64,000 nt of DNA from JAAYXS01 sp964550375 (GCA_964550375.1 CAZJYX010000003.1:62001-126000), one strand, 5' to 3'. Shown: positions 15,078-24,125, counted from the first letter of the stretch. Numbers and translations are program-made. The notes: generated by a model from the sequence alone, not told the origin.

Positions 15078-17372
15078 CTAACGTCCGGGATCCGAAGGCT
15101 GGAAGCTGCCGCTCCCCCCGCTGGGCGTTGGTTCGATTTCGGCTTTGCCGAAGGGGGTTGGTTTTGGTACGCGCGGCCGGGCGCCGCTCAAGAATGCCAG
15201 CACGTCGTCCAGATCAAGCACGTCGTCGCCGTTAAGGTCCGCCAGGGCCAATTCATCCAGACCCCGCTGGCGCAGCTCCGCCACGCTGATTGACATCAGT
15301 GGCGCTGCGCGCGTCGCGCCGTCGGCGCGGGCTGTCCTGGTGCAGCAGGCGGGGTCGCCCAACTGGAAGAACTGAAGTTGGATGAACGAGAAATCGGTCA
15401 CGTCCACCAGCCCGTCGCCGTTGAGGTCGGCGTGCGGGAACTCGGTGGCGCAGGTGACCGGCCCATAAGTCTGGCCCCACTGCGTAATGTATACGCCGAA
15501 GTCAAGGATGTCGATGACGTCCATGGCTTCGCCCGGGAGATCGTTATACAGATCGCCCTGCACGAGCCCGTTGCCGCCGGTGAAGCCGGCAGCGTACTGC
15601 GTGCCTTCGATCGCGAATCCGGCCCCATATTCCAGCCGGCGGCGCAGCGTGTGGAGCCCGTCCTCGACCATGATACAGTCGTAGGTACCGCACTCGACCA
15701 GCAGCGTGACGTCGTTCGCCAGGCCGTCCGTGAACGTCAGTTCCTCCTCGAACGTGTCGGTGGAGCCGTCGCAGTCAACCACCCAGAATGTCACGCAACG
15801 GGTTAAGCTGGTGCCGCTCAGAGCTCCGTTCAACTCCATGTTCACGACCAACTCATTGGTCGGCAGGATCATGATAGTCTGCTGCGTCAGGGCGGCCTCG
15901 GTCAGGTAGTTGCCGCAGGCATCCGTAACACGCCATGTAATGGTCGTCACGGGTTCGGTGAAAGGATCGTCGAGATTGACGGCGGCGTCGCTGCGCTCCC
16001 AGGTAACGTGTTCCTCCAGATACTCGACGTCGCTGCAGTTGTCAGCAAGGTTTGTCGGCCAGCCGATCTCGGCGGCCGTGAGTGTCAGGGTGTCGCAGGT
16101 GCCAGCGTCAGCACTAAGACTGATGTCGGCCGGCCGGTCGAACGTCGGGGGCGTGATGTCATCTACCGTGATGAGCTGCTGAACCTCGGCAAAGTTGCCA
16201 CACAAGTCGGTGATCGTATACGTGCGGGTAATGGTGCCGCCGCACGGGTCGGTAAGTTCGCCGTCGAGGAACGCAATGATCAGTTCGTCGGCGGGCGTGC
16301 AGTTGTCGGAAGCGGTGCCGCCGGCGGCGACGAATTCGGCATAAGCGGTCGCCCCAGGCGGAGCGTCGGCCGCGCACTCCACGCCGGCAGTCGGCGGGGC
16401 CGTGACCTGCGGGTTGGCGTCGTCGTGGACGGTGATGAGCTGCTGAACCTCGACGAGGTTGCCGCACAGGTCGGTGATCGTATATGTGCGGGTGATTGTG
16501 CCGTCGCACGGATCCGTCAGTTCGCCATCGACAAACGCGATGATCAGTTCGTCGGCAGGCGTGCAGTTGTCGGAAGCGGTGCCGCCGGCGGCGACGAATT
16601 CGGCATAAGCGGTCGCCCCGGGCGGAACGTCGGCCGCGCACTCCACGCCGGCAGTCGGCGGGGCCGCGACGGTTGGATCGGTGGTGTCGTTAACGGTGAT
16701 AGCCGGGAGGTCGTTCTTGCTCAGGCCGGTTCCCTGGATCGGAATCACTGACCCGTCGCTCACGCCCGACAGCCGCGTGTACGCCGGCGGAGCATCAGCG
16801 CGGCACGACACGAGTTCGGCCGTGTTGCACACGTCGGCGTGGGCCGTGAAAGTCAGGACGGCCATCGTGCCACTGAGTGCGCCCGGGCCCGGTGGATCGC
16901 CCGGAACGCCTACGATCAGGTCGATCTCGGCATCGTCGACGCTCACGTGCAGCAGATTCGTGAATACGCTGTCAGCGGCCGCAGCGCTGTTGAACGTCAG
17001 TAGCGTCGGGTCGTACTGGAGCCGGAACTGGCCGCCGATGATCTCGTCGACACCGCCGACGTCGGATAGGTCGATGGTCACGGTGACGAGCGCGTCCAGG
17101 TCATAGCAGGCTTGGTCGGGGGTCAGCGTGATGGTGGCATAAGTGTCGCGCCCGCCGATGTGCTCAACGCCCGCGAGGACTTCGGCATCCGCCCGCTTGA
17201 GGCCGGCCGCGCTGGTGGCGTCCTTAGAGCTAAGGTGGTCGTGTGCCGGTGCCGGCCGCGCATCCAGACTAGCAGGGCCGACATCGGCAGCGCCGACGAT
17301 GTAGCTGCCCAGACAGAGAAGGACCGCTGCGGTTATCGAGGCGGTCCAGTGCTTCAGCGTGCGGTGATCCAT
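15078..17372 (-). CDS. secreted protein with cohesin-like, tandem HYR and dockerin-type repeats
   Basis: A 764-residue exported protein. The start at 17372 (MDHRTLKHWT) has GGAGGGAGG about 8 bases upstream and is followed by a signal peptide (ASITAAVLLCLGSYIVGAA). Then come a cohesin-like domain (GGQFRLQYDPTLLTFNS), two nearly identical 88-residue HYR-type units ending TRTYTITDLCGN, a third divergent unit, a beta domain, and two dockerin-like calcium loops (DLNGDGLVDVTDFSFIQ, LNGDDVLDLDDVLAFLSG) near the end. It has no membrane anchor. The modules suggest a cell-surface or extracellular scaffold. The longer frame to 17690 is unsupported. Confidence 0.78.
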   Translation of the reverse strand: MDHRTLKHWTASITAAVLLCLGSYIVGAADVGPASLDARPAPAHDHLSSKDATSAAGLKRADAEVLAGVEHIGGRDTYATITLTPDQACYDLDALVTVTIDLSDVGGVDEIIGGQFRLQYDPTLLTFNSAAAADSVFTNLLHVSVDDAEIDLIVGVPGDPPGPGALSGTMAVLTFTAHADVCNTAELVSCRADAPPAYTRLSGVSDGSVIPIQGTGLSKNDLPAITVNDTTDPTVAAPPTAGVECAADVPPGATAYAEFVAAGGTASDNCTPADELIIAFVDGELTDPCDGTITRTYTITDLCGNLVEVQQLITVHDDANPQVTAPPTAGVECAADAPPGATAYAEFVAAGGTASDNCTPADELIIAFLDGELTDPCGGTITRTYTITDLCGNFAEVQQLITVDDITPPTFDRPADISLSADAGTCDTLTLTAAEIGWPTNLADNCSDVEYLEEHVTWERSDAAVNLDDPFTEPVTTITWRVTDACGNYLTEAALTQQTIMILPTNELVVNMELNGALSGTSLTRCVTFWVVDCDGSTDTFEEELTFTDGLANDVTLLVECGTYDCIMVEDGLHTLRRRLEYGAGFAIEGTQYAAGFTGGNGLVQGDLYNDLPGEAMDVIDILDFGVYITQWGQTYGPVTCATEFPHADLNGDGLVDVTDFSFIQLQFFQLGDPACCTRTARADGATRAAPLMSISVAELRQRGLDELALADLNGDDVLDLDDVLAFLSGARPRVPKPTPFGKAEIEPTPSGGSGSFQPSDPGR
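16171..16698 (-). repeat. 264-bp tandem repeat, two copies
   Basis: Two copies of an 88-codon HYR-type unit begin at 16171 and 16435 (forward coordinates). Over the second half of the unit they differ at only a few positions per 150 bases, mostly synonymous, which points to recent duplication or gene conversion inside the gene at 15078-17372. Confidence 0.85.
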
Positions 17373-18226
17373 TCGGAAGCCTCCCTCCAATTGGACTGGA
17401 TGTTCGCGCGGGTTGTGGCGATCCCGCCCAGCAACTTTCCTCCTGCCACAGCACTGCACCGTCGACGCCCGCGCCGCACAGTCCCGCCAGCCGGCGGCCG
17501 CCCCGACCGCCCTCGTGGGCGAAGTGAAGTCGCCAACTCCTCCAGCTTGGCGTCGCGGATGACCTGGCCAACATGAAGAGCCAGCGGCCGTGCGGATCGC
17601 CACCCGCGAACAGTGCTCATTGCACAATACTGTAACGCAAAGCGCATACAGAATGAACGATTTTGTGAGCCGCAAGCCAATATTCTGCACTTTTCGCGCT
17701 CAACTCGGCTTGGTTTCCGATAAAAGCAGACCGCTTCTGGTGCTTCAGGTGATCGGCAGGTCGGCACGGGGGCCGCGTGGGTGGGCTGTTGTTGCCGGTC
17801 CAAGCCGGCGCGTGACCTCGAAGAATCGCGCGGTGAAACCGCGTGCACCCATATTCGAAAAAGTTTTTTTGAGGGGGGCGTGGAGCTGTGGACTTTGATA
17901 ATAGCCGGCATAATTTGCGCAAAGGCCGTTACGGCAAGGCATTGTGGGGATTGGACTCCGGCGGACGCGGCAGTATTCCGATAAAACTGGTCCTTTCCGA
18001 ATAATACGAGGGTCGGTCCCGGTGGGCGTGTGTTCCGTGAGCGCGCACGGATGCAGAACTGCCGGAGGAGTAAGCCTATGGCGGCGAGAGTTTCGCCCGA
18101 AAACTGTATTGACACGGGGCTGGCGAATGGCTAGAAGAAACATATGGAGAAGCGCCGCGCCGGCGGTGCAGGAGAGAGGAATGGTGGAAGGAAGTGCCTA
18201 AGAAGCACGTGGATAGGGGCAGACGA
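17373..18226 (+). other. 854-bp divergent intergenic region
   Basis: No gene is supported here. Frames on the minus strand lack ribosome sites and known domains. It contains a perfect 6-bp hairpin (CGCGGT-GAA-ACCGCG, 17829-17843), a T-run near 17864-17870, and a good promoter at 18109 for the PEP-CTERM gene. Composition is less GC-rich between 17590 and 17720 than around it, as expected for a regulatory region driving two exported-protein transcripts in opposite directions. Confidence 0.5.
18109..18137 (+). promoter_or_regulatory. sigma70-type promoter of the first PEP-CTERM gene
   Basis: A perfect TTGACA at 18109-18114, a 17-base spacer and TAGAAG at 18132-18137 (4 of 6). The predicted start near 18144 leaves about 83 bases of leader before the ATG at 18227. 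Confidence 0.55.
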
Positions 18227-18970
18227 ATGGACCGCTTAAGATTGTTTGCATTTGTGAGTTTGTTGGCTGCGGTGCCGCTGTGTTCGGCCGCTCTTGATGA
18301 CGTCGTCCTGACGATCGAAGCGACGACGATGCGCGCCTCGGATGGCTCGTACGGCTGCATCACTATCACGCAAGAAGACGGCTGGTGGGAGGGTAGCACC
18401 TTCTACTGGGAAACCTCGGTACCGCTCGAGATCGGCGACACGGGCGCCATGTTCGGTCCGGCCGTGCTGACGGCGTACGTGGATCCGGAATCGGGTCGGT
18501 CGTTCCCGTCGATTGCCCTGGGCTTCGCCGTGACGGCGGGTCCGACGGATACGGATTTCCAGATTTCGTCGGCATTGCTGTCGTTCGACGAGATTTCGCC
18601 GGCGTTCGCCCGGGCAAGCGCCGCGTTCACGGTCACCGATTTCTTTGGGACCGGGACGACGCTGTCGGGTAACGGCCTGGACGGTATGGCCTACCGCACC
18701 TGGTACGATGGTTATCTCGATACCGGGACTGCGTTCTGCGGCCTGATTAGCTCGGTCTACGCCGAGGGCGGCAGCATGGCCGTCGACGAGGACTACCCGG
18801 GCCTCGGCGCGTATCTGCCGATCGGCTCGGCGTACGACATGAGTTCGGAAATCAGTTTCAACTTGACGGCGTTCGGGTTGGCGAGCGGGTCGGCAACCTA
18901 CGACATTATCCCCGAGCCGGGTACCGTCTTGTTGCTGGTTGTGAGCCTCGGTCTGCTGCGTCGCCGCTAG
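18227..18970 (+). CDS. PEP-CTERM sorting domain protein A
   Basis: A 247-residue exported protein. The start at 18227 (MDRLRLF) is preferred because AGGGG lies 7 bases upstream and the signal peptide (FAFVSLLAAVPLCSA) begins at once. A GTG at 18194 would add 11 charged residues. The body is beta-rich (about 25-220). The C-terminus IIPEPGTVLLLVVSLGLLRRR is a textbook PEP-CTERM tail: PEP, one membrane span, arginines. It shares size, layout and several motifs (ITIES/LSF, NYP--G, PEP tail) with the next gene, so the pair are paralogues. Expected fate is exosortase-dependent export to the surface. Function unknown. Confidence 0.8.
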   Translation: MDRLRLFAFVSLLAAVPLCSAALDDVVLTIEATTMRASDGSYGCITITQEDGWWEGSTFYWETSVPLEIGDTGAMFGPAVLTAYVDPESGRSFPSIALGFAVTAGPTDTDFQISSALLSFDEISPAFARASAAFTVTDFFGTGTTLSGNGLDGMAYRTWYDGYLDTGTAFCGLISSVYAEGGSMAVDEDYPGLGAYLPIGSAYDMSSEISFNLTAFGLASGSATYDIIPEPGTVLLLVVSLGLLRRR

Positions 18971-19098
18971 TGGCGGCACGACAGTCGTCAGCAAGAGCCG
19001 TCAGGTCGTCGCGGCCTGGCGGCGGGCCGGTTTTACGGGCCGGTTTGAGGGCGCTGGTTGCGCGTTGTGCCGCGCCCGCTTGAGGAGGAGAGGACGGA

Positions 19099-19845
19099 AT
19101 GACGAAGCATAGAATAGCGGGGTTTGTAGCGCTCAGCGTAATGTTGGTGGCGCCTGTACTTGTCGCAACGGCGGATGTTTCTGACATCATCTTTCGGGTA
19201 ACGGCAACCAATGATGCGGGCAGTGGCTCGTTCGAGGCCACGTTCGATCAGATGGTTTATTACCCGACGCAGCAGGTTTGGGTCTGGAGCACGGGGGCGG
19301 TGCCGATCATGGACGATGATTTCGGCACGACGCAGATCGCCGTGTTACAGAACGCCAACGTGCTGCTGCAGGCCGATCCGAAGATTGCGATGGGCTTCTC
19401 GGTGCAATCCGGGGCGTCCCTGACCACGTTCACGATCGAGTCGGCGGTGCTGTCGTTCCCGACGATTCCGGACGTCGCTAGCGAGGGCATGGCCAGCGTT
19501 GCGCTGAACGTGAGCGATGCATGGGCCGGCGACGGCGTGACGATGGCCGAGTTGGGTGCGGCGGGATCTGGCGTCTACCAGACCTACTACAACACCGACC
19601 AGCTTTTCGTCAACCTGCTCTCGCAGGTTTCGGCTGGTCCGGGCGGCAGCGGTAGCGTGTTCCAGAATTATCCGCCCATCGGCTACGCGGATGTCGCCGG
19701 AGACGTGTCCAGCATGCATTCGTGGTTCGGCTTCACGTTGACGCCTGGGGACATCGGCGGGGCGACCAGCCTCTACGAGATCGTCCCTGAGCCGGCGACC
19801 TTCGTGCTGCTGGTCCTGGCCCTGGTGGCGGTGCGGCGCCGCTAG
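19099..19845 (+). CDS. PEP-CTERM sorting domain protein B
   Basis: A 248-residue exported protein, a paralogue of the preceding gene. AGGAGG lies about 9 bases before the ATG. The signal peptide is IAGFVALSVMLVAPVLVATA. The body repeats features of protein A (AMGFSVQSGA, FTIESAVLSFPTI, NYPPIGYADVAGDVSS). The tail is IVPEPATFVLLVLALVAVRRR. It lies 128 bases downstream of protein A, with no clear promoter between, and is followed directly by a strong terminator, so A and B probably form one transcript from 18109. The ligand or structural role is not evident. Confidence 0.82.
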   Translation: MTKHRIAGFVALSVMLVAPVLVATADVSDIIFRVTATNDAGSGSFEATFDQMVYYPTQQVWVWSTGAVPIMDDDFGTTQIAVLQNANVLLQADPKIAMGFSVQSGASLTTFTIESAVLSFPTIPDVASEGMASVALNVSDAWAGDGVTMAELGAAGSGVYQTYYNTDQLFVNLLSQVSAGPGGSGSVFQNYPPIGYADVAGDVSSMHSWFGFTLTPGDIGGATSLYEIVPEPATFVLLVLALVAVRRR

Positions 19846-19881
19846 GCCGCGCACGCGTCTGGGCTGGCAGATTCGGTTAGC

Positions 19882-19920
19882 AAGAGGGAACAGCGCGGGG
19901 ATGCTGTTCCCTCTTTTCTT
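19882..19920 (+). terminator. intrinsic terminator after the PEP-CTERM pair
   Basis: AAGAGGGAACAGC (19882-19894) pairs perfectly over 13 bp with GCTGTTCCCTCTT (19903-19915) around an 8-base loop, followed by TTCTT. Because the stem ends in A and T runs, it could also work on the minus strand. Confidence 0.9.
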
Positions 19921-20052
19921 GCGCCTTGCCGAGTGATTTCCAACGTGAAGGACGCCGGTCGCCGTCCAGGGCTTGTCACTGGCTCGGTGGCATGGCAGAA
20001 TCCCGCCAACTTGACTTTGCAGAGAGGGCTTGGATCTTCCAGGAGTGGATAC

Positions 20053-21255
20053 ATGTGGCGCATTCTCCTAGCTGGGCTGGTTGGCGCAACGCTGCTCACG
20101 CTGACCGGATGTCAGCGCGCAGCCCACGAAATGGAGCCGTTCCGGCCGCTGGAGGAGCCGGACTACGGGCGGCCCTTGCCGCCGGGGGCGCTGGCCCTGC
20201 GAAAGATCAGCCCGGAGCACTACCCGGATTTCTCACGCGGTTTCCATCATCGCGCCGGCTTGGAGGACGCCATCCGTCACAGTCTTGAGTACCTGGCGAA
20301 GCCCTCGAGCCAGCGGTACTACCCCTACGGCGAAATCACGCACGCGCGCGTTGTCGCCTCGCTCGAACGATTCCTTGAGCTGCTTCGAGATTCGAGGAGC
20401 GCAGTCGATCTCGATCAGGCAATCCGAGCGGAGTTTGACGTCTATCAATCGGTCGGCTGTGACGATCAGGGCACGGTCTACTTCACGGGGTACTACTGCC
20501 CGATCTTCCAGGGCCGCCTGCAACGCGAGGGTGCGTTCGTGTATCCGCTCTACGGGCTGCCTCCCGACCTCGTGAAGGATGCGGAAGGGCAGATCCTAGG
20601 ACGGCGAACACCAGCGGGTGGTCTGGTGCCGTATTACACGCGGCGTGAGATCGAAGCCGGCGGCGTGCTGAGAGGCCAGGAGATCGCCTGGCTCAAGGAT
20701 CCGTTCGAGACCTACGTGGCGACCGTGCAGGGATCGGCGAAGCTGCGTCTGCCTGGTGGGCGGCTATATGAGTTGGGCTACGCCGGCAACAACGGGTACG
20801 AGTACACGTCGGTCGGCAGGCTGATGGTTGACGCCGGAGTTATAGGACGTGATGAGCTTTCGCTCCAGACGATGCTGCGGTATTTCGCGGCAAACCCGCG
20901 GGACGTCGAACGCTTCTGCTGGCAGAATGATCGCTTCGCATTCTTCCAAGAACGTTCCGGCGGTCCATTCGGCAGCTTGAATGTTCCGGTTACACGCATG
21001 CGGAGCATTGCGACGGATAAGGCGGTGTTCCCCCGCGCGGCACTGACGTTCATAGATACCGAACTACCAATAGTTTATGAGGGGGTGGCCCAGACGGTTC
21101 CGTTTGGCGGCTTTGCCCTCGATCATGACACGGGTGGCGCTATTCGGGCGGCCGGCCGCTGCGACATCTACATGGGCGTGGGCGCGGCGGCCGAGGCGAT
21201 AGCCGGTCGTACGGGGTCGGAGGGCACCCTGTATTACTTGTTCATTAAGAAATGA
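20053..21255 (+). CDS. mltA: MltA-type lytic murein transglycosylase lipoprotein
   Basis: A 400-residue lipoprotein that cleaves peptidoglycan glycan strands, forming 1,6-anhydromuramic ends. The start at 20053 gives a lipoprotein signal ending LTLTGC with Cys at residue 20. AGGAG lies 7 bases upstream. The MltA insert domain (TGYYCPIFQGRL to YELGYAGNNGYEYTSVG) is followed by the 3D barrel (VYEGVAQTVPFGGFALDHDTGGAIRAAGRCDIYMG), with the catalytic Asp in the DTGGAI region. The length is close to the family norm. It is separated from the PEP-CTERM genes by a terminator, so it has its own unidentified promoter in 19921-20052. Confidence 0.93.
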   Translation: MWRILLAGLVGATLLTLTGCQRAAHEMEPFRPLEEPDYGRPLPPGALALRKISPEHYPDFSRGFHHRAGLEDAIRHSLEYLAKPSSQRYYPYGEITHARVVASLERFLELLRDSRSAVDLDQAIRAEFDVYQSVGCDDQGTVYFTGYYCPIFQGRLQREGAFVYPLYGLPPDLVKDAEGQILGRRTPAGGLVPYYTRREIEAGGVLRGQEIAWLKDPFETYVATVQGSAKLRLPGGRLYELGYAGNNGYEYTSVGRLMVDAGVIGRDELSLQTMLRYFAANPRDVERFCWQNDRFAFFQERSGGPFGSLNVPVTRMRSIATDKAVFPRAALTFIDTELPIVYEGVAQTVPFGGFALDHDTGGAIRAAGRCDIYMGVGAAAEAIAGRTGSEGTLYYLFIKK

Positions 21256-21280
21256 CGAGCTTGGGCGGGCGAGTTCTTGG

Positions 21281-21309
21281 TTGACTAATTGAGACCCGCG
21301 GACGATAAT
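21281..21309 (+). promoter_or_regulatory. sigma70-type promoter of the HTH-sigma factor gene
   Basis: TTGACT (21281-21286), a 17-base spacer and GATAAT (21304-21309), each 5 of 6 to consensus. It would give a long leader of about 180 bases before the ATG at 21495. That leader is AT-richer than its surroundings. Confidence 0.6.
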
Positions 21310-21494
21310 AACTGTGGACTAATTAATTGCCTCTTGTCCGAACGTGGTATGAAAAGCTTGTTACAGGGATCATGAACAGCTAGATCGGTCGTCCGTTTCA
21401 TTCGCTCATTCCGGTTCGATCGAATCATCTCCGCTCATTTGCGGCCGGTTGAAGCTGTCGGGTGGAAAGTCTGCCCGAGCGGAGGTGACCCCCC

Positions 21495-23192
21495 ATGCTA
21501 TGCTACAGGTCCCCTGGTATCGCTTCTCTCGCAGCGCAGTTGCTGCGCGGCCCGACGCGGCTGCGCCTGCGCCAACTGTTTAACATCGATTTCCTGCTCA
21601 CCGTCGTCGAGCCGGGCAAGGCTTATCCGGTCGACTTCGTTGCGCATGCGCTGACCGGCTATCGCCGCAAGCCGGCGGTCGGCGACGCGGCGGACGCTGA
21701 GCTTCTTGAAGGTGAGTTGCTGATTGGCGAGTTGATCACCCTGGCCGAGAAGCTAAGCGAGAGTGCCCATATCGACGTCTCGAAGTGGACCGGGGTCATT
21801 TACTCCATCAGCGACTTAGCGGAGCGGTTTGACGTCAGTACGAAGACCATCTTCCGCTGGCGGCGGCGCGGCTTGGTGGGCTGGAAGTTCCGTTACTCCG
21901 ACCATCGGATGCGGGTCGCCTTTCCGGAGCACTGCGTCCGCCGGTTCGTGGCACAGCACGGCGACATCGTCGAGCGCGGCAGCAACTTCTCGCAGCTTAC
22001 GCAGGCTGAGCGCGAGCAGATCCTGGAACGGGCCCGGGCGATCTACGCCAAGGGCCAGACCACGATCAACGCGGTCGCCAAGCTCCTGGCACGGGAGACG
22101 TCGCGCGCCATTGAGACGATTCGGCTGATACTGAAAACGCATGACGACGCGCATCCGCGCGCCGGCATCTTCAATCGCTCCAAGTTGGACGTCGGCGGTC
22201 ATGACCAGCGCCTCGCGGTCTGGGAGGCGTACGTCGATGGAACCTCTGTTGCCACGGTGGCGGAGCGTTTTGGCCGGCCGGTGAGCTGGGTCTACCGGAC
22301 GATCACGCAGATGCGGGCGCGTGATATGGCGGCCCGGCCGATCGAATTCATCCCCAGCGATGAGTTCACGGCGTCTGACGCCGAACAGGCAATCATGAAC
22401 TGTCCGGCCGCGCTAGCGCCCTACCAGCGGGACGGCAAGAACGGCCGGCGCGTGCCGGCGGACCTGCCGCCGTACCTGCAGCAGCTCTTTGACTTGCCGC
22501 TGCTGACGCGCGAGGGGGAGGCCGGGCTGTTCCGGCAGATGAACTACCTGAGGTTCAAGGCGGAACGGCTGCGGCTCCAGATTGACCCCGAGACGACGAC
22601 GGCGGCGGAGCTGGACCGGGTCGACGCGCTGTTGGCACAGGCCGGCCGCGTCAAGAACCAGATCATCCAGGCCAACCTGCGTTTGGTGGTCAGCATCGCC
22701 AAACGTCACATGGCGCCGGCGCTGGACTTCTTCGAGATTGTCAGCGACGGAAACGTGTCGATGATGCGCGCCGTCGAGAAGTTCGACTACTCGCGCGGCT
22801 TTAAATTCAGCACGTATGCGTCGTGGGCCATTATCCGGAACTACGCCCGCCAAATCCCCGAGCAGCGTTACCATCGGGACCGCTACCAGACCGGCCGCGA
22901 CGAATTGCTCGAGTGCGTCGCCGAGCCGCATTGGGATGACCGGCGTGAAGACGATCAGTCCGTGGCGATTAGGAGGACGGTCGAGCGGATGCTGGGGACG
23001 CTCGACCAGCGCGAAGGTCGCATCTTGCGGCAGCGCTTCGGTCTGGACACGGCCGGCCAGCCCCAGACGCTCGAACAGATCGGGCGGCGTTTCGGCGTGT
23101 CGAAGGAGCGCATCCGTCAGCTTGAAACCCGGGCCATTGCCAAGCTCAGGCTCGACTTCGAGAGTGACGTGGAAGCCCTATTGGGCAGCTAG
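21495..23192 (+). CDS. sigma-70 family RNA polymerase sigma factor with extra N-terminal helix-turn-helix modules
   Basis: A 565-residue sigma factor. GGAGGTGA with a 6-base gap fixes the start. The C-terminal half has region 1.2/2.1 (LLTREGEAGLFRQMNYLR, NLRLVVSIAKRHM), region 2.2-2.4 (DGNVSMMRAVEKFDYSRGFKFSTYASWAIIRNYARQIPEQ, about 411-455) and region 4 (TLEQIGRRFGVSKERIRQLETRAIAKLR, about 525-555). Region 3 is nearly absent. The first 300 residues are not a normal sigma N-terminus. They hold a MerR-like HTH (YSISDLAERFDVSTKTIFRWRRRGLV, about 103-130) and two more HTH-like segments near 168-216 and 230-280. At the -10 recognition helix, R and A stand where housekeeping sigma has Q and T. It is not the primary sigma factor as usually seen. 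Confidence 0.88.
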   Translation: MLCYRSPGIASLAAQLLRGPTRLRLRQLFNIDFLLTVVEPGKAYPVDFVAHALTGYRRKPAVGDAADAELLEGELLIGELITLAEKLSESAHIDVSKWTGVIYSISDLAERFDVSTKTIFRWRRRGLVGWKFRYSDHRMRVAFPEHCVRRFVAQHGDIVERGSNFSQLTQAEREQILERARAIYAKGQTTINAVAKLLARETSRAIETIRLILKTHDDAHPRAGIFNRSKLDVGGHDQRLAVWEAYVDGTSVATVAERFGRPVSWVYRTITQMRARDMAARPIEFIPSDEFTASDAEQAIMNCPAALAPYQRDGKNGRRVPADLPPYLQQLFDLPLLTREGEAGLFRQMNYLRFKAERLRLQIDPETTTAAELDRVDALLAQAGRVKNQIIQANLRLVVSIAKRHMAPALDFFEIVSDGNVSMMRAVEKFDYSRGFKFSTYASWAIIRNYARQIPEQRYHRDRYQTGRDELLECVAEPHWDDRREDDQSVAIRRTVERMLGTLDQREGRILRQRFGLDTAGQPQTLEQIGRRFGVSKERIRQLETRAIAKLRLDFESDVEALLGS

Positions 23193-24125
23193 GCCGGTCG
23201 CCGCGCGGTCCGCCTCTTCCAGCCAGATGTCGTTCAGGAACGTGTCGAGGTAGTAGAGATAGCTATCGGTCTGCACGAACTGGCTGCTGGCGTGTCCCAT
23301 GCCGGGGTAGTTCACCAGCACCTTGGGGCCGCCGGCGGACTCGAACAGGGCCGCAACGGTGTCGGGCGTCGAAATGGGGTCCAGCTCGTGTGAGAACACC
23401 AGCAGCGGCTGCTGGAGGCGCTGAATAATCACGTCGGACAGCAGGTTGGCGTCCAGCCGATTGATCAGGATGCCGGCCTGCCCGGGAATCACGAAACCGA
23501 AGCGTTCGATCTGTGCCTTCAGAGCCACCGGCGAATCCAAGATCACGCCGTTCACGTTCTCCGGCTGCTGCACCGCCACGGCCACCGACGGGATGCTGCC
23601 CAAAGACATGCCCATGAGCGTGATGCGCTCGCGGCCGGTGTGGTTGCGCGCCCACGCCACGACGGCCGTCAGGTTGTTGATGAGCCTGTCCAGCGACGGC
23701 GTTCCGGCGTTGAGCCCGTACCCCTCGTAATCGTACATGACCACGGACCAGCCGTTTCCAACGAGCAGAAGCGCGCTGAAGAGGTAGCAGCGCATGTCGC
23801 CGGCGCTGCCGATCGAATAGACCACGGTTCCCCGATCGAGATTGGCCGGGAGGTACCAGAGTTGCAGTCGTGTTCCACTGGGCGTCGTCAGCCAGTGTTG
23901 CTCGTAGTTCATGCCGATCTCGCTGGGGTCATCGACGAGCGGCAGATACTCGACTCGGAAGCGTCTTCGGAGTTCCGCACAGTCGCTGTAAGGCGCGAGG
24001 ATGAGATCCGATAATCCCGAAAGCAGGTCGCCTGTGGAGAGGGCGGCGACGTTCACGCAACCGCCTCCTGGAAAAGTACTTATGGCGAGCATGCCGACAA
24101 CGCCGATTTTCACCAGGCTGCGCAT
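23178..24125 (-). CDS. exported alpha/beta hydrolase
   Basis: A 315-residue serine hydrolase with an N-terminal export signal (LVKIGVVGMLAISTFPGGGC). The GGGC end is a weak lipobox, so it may be a lipoprotein. The fold is visible from VVYSIGSAGDMRCYLF through the nucleophile elbow GMSLGS (Ser near residue 172), a DSPV strand, Asp in FSHELDPIS and His in GMGHASS. The Abhd17/Bem46-like layout fits an esterase or peptidase. The substrate is unknown. It is convergent with the sigma factor gene and overlaps its end by 15 bases. The ribosome site before 24125 is poor, so the start could be one of the later Mets. Confidence 0.82.
   Translation of the reverse strand: MRSLVKIGVVGMLAISTFPGGGCVNVAALSTGDLLSGLSDLILAPYSDCAELRRRFRVEYLPLVDDPSEIGMNYEQHWLTTPSGTRLQLWYLPANLDRGTVVYSIGSAGDMRCYLFSALLLVGNGWSVVMYDYEGYGLNAGTPSLDRLINNLTAVVAWARNHTGRERITLMGMSLGSIPSVAVAVQQPENVNGVILDSPVALKAQIERFGFVIPGQAGILINRLDANLLSDVIIQRLQQPLLVFSHELDPISTPDTVAALFESAGGPKVLVNYPGMGHASSQFVQTDSYLYYLDTFLNDIWLEEADRAATGLAAQ

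Noticed and set aside
17829..17870. Hairpin at 17829-17843 with a T-run at 17864 as a terminator
   Set aside because: The T-run is about 20 bases away from the stem, too far for an intrinsic terminator.
17354..18115. 253-codon minus-strand frame upstream of the HYR protein
   Set aside because: No ribosome site, no domain, and the real start at 17372 has GGAGG and a signal peptide. The region is better explained as divergent regulatory DNA.
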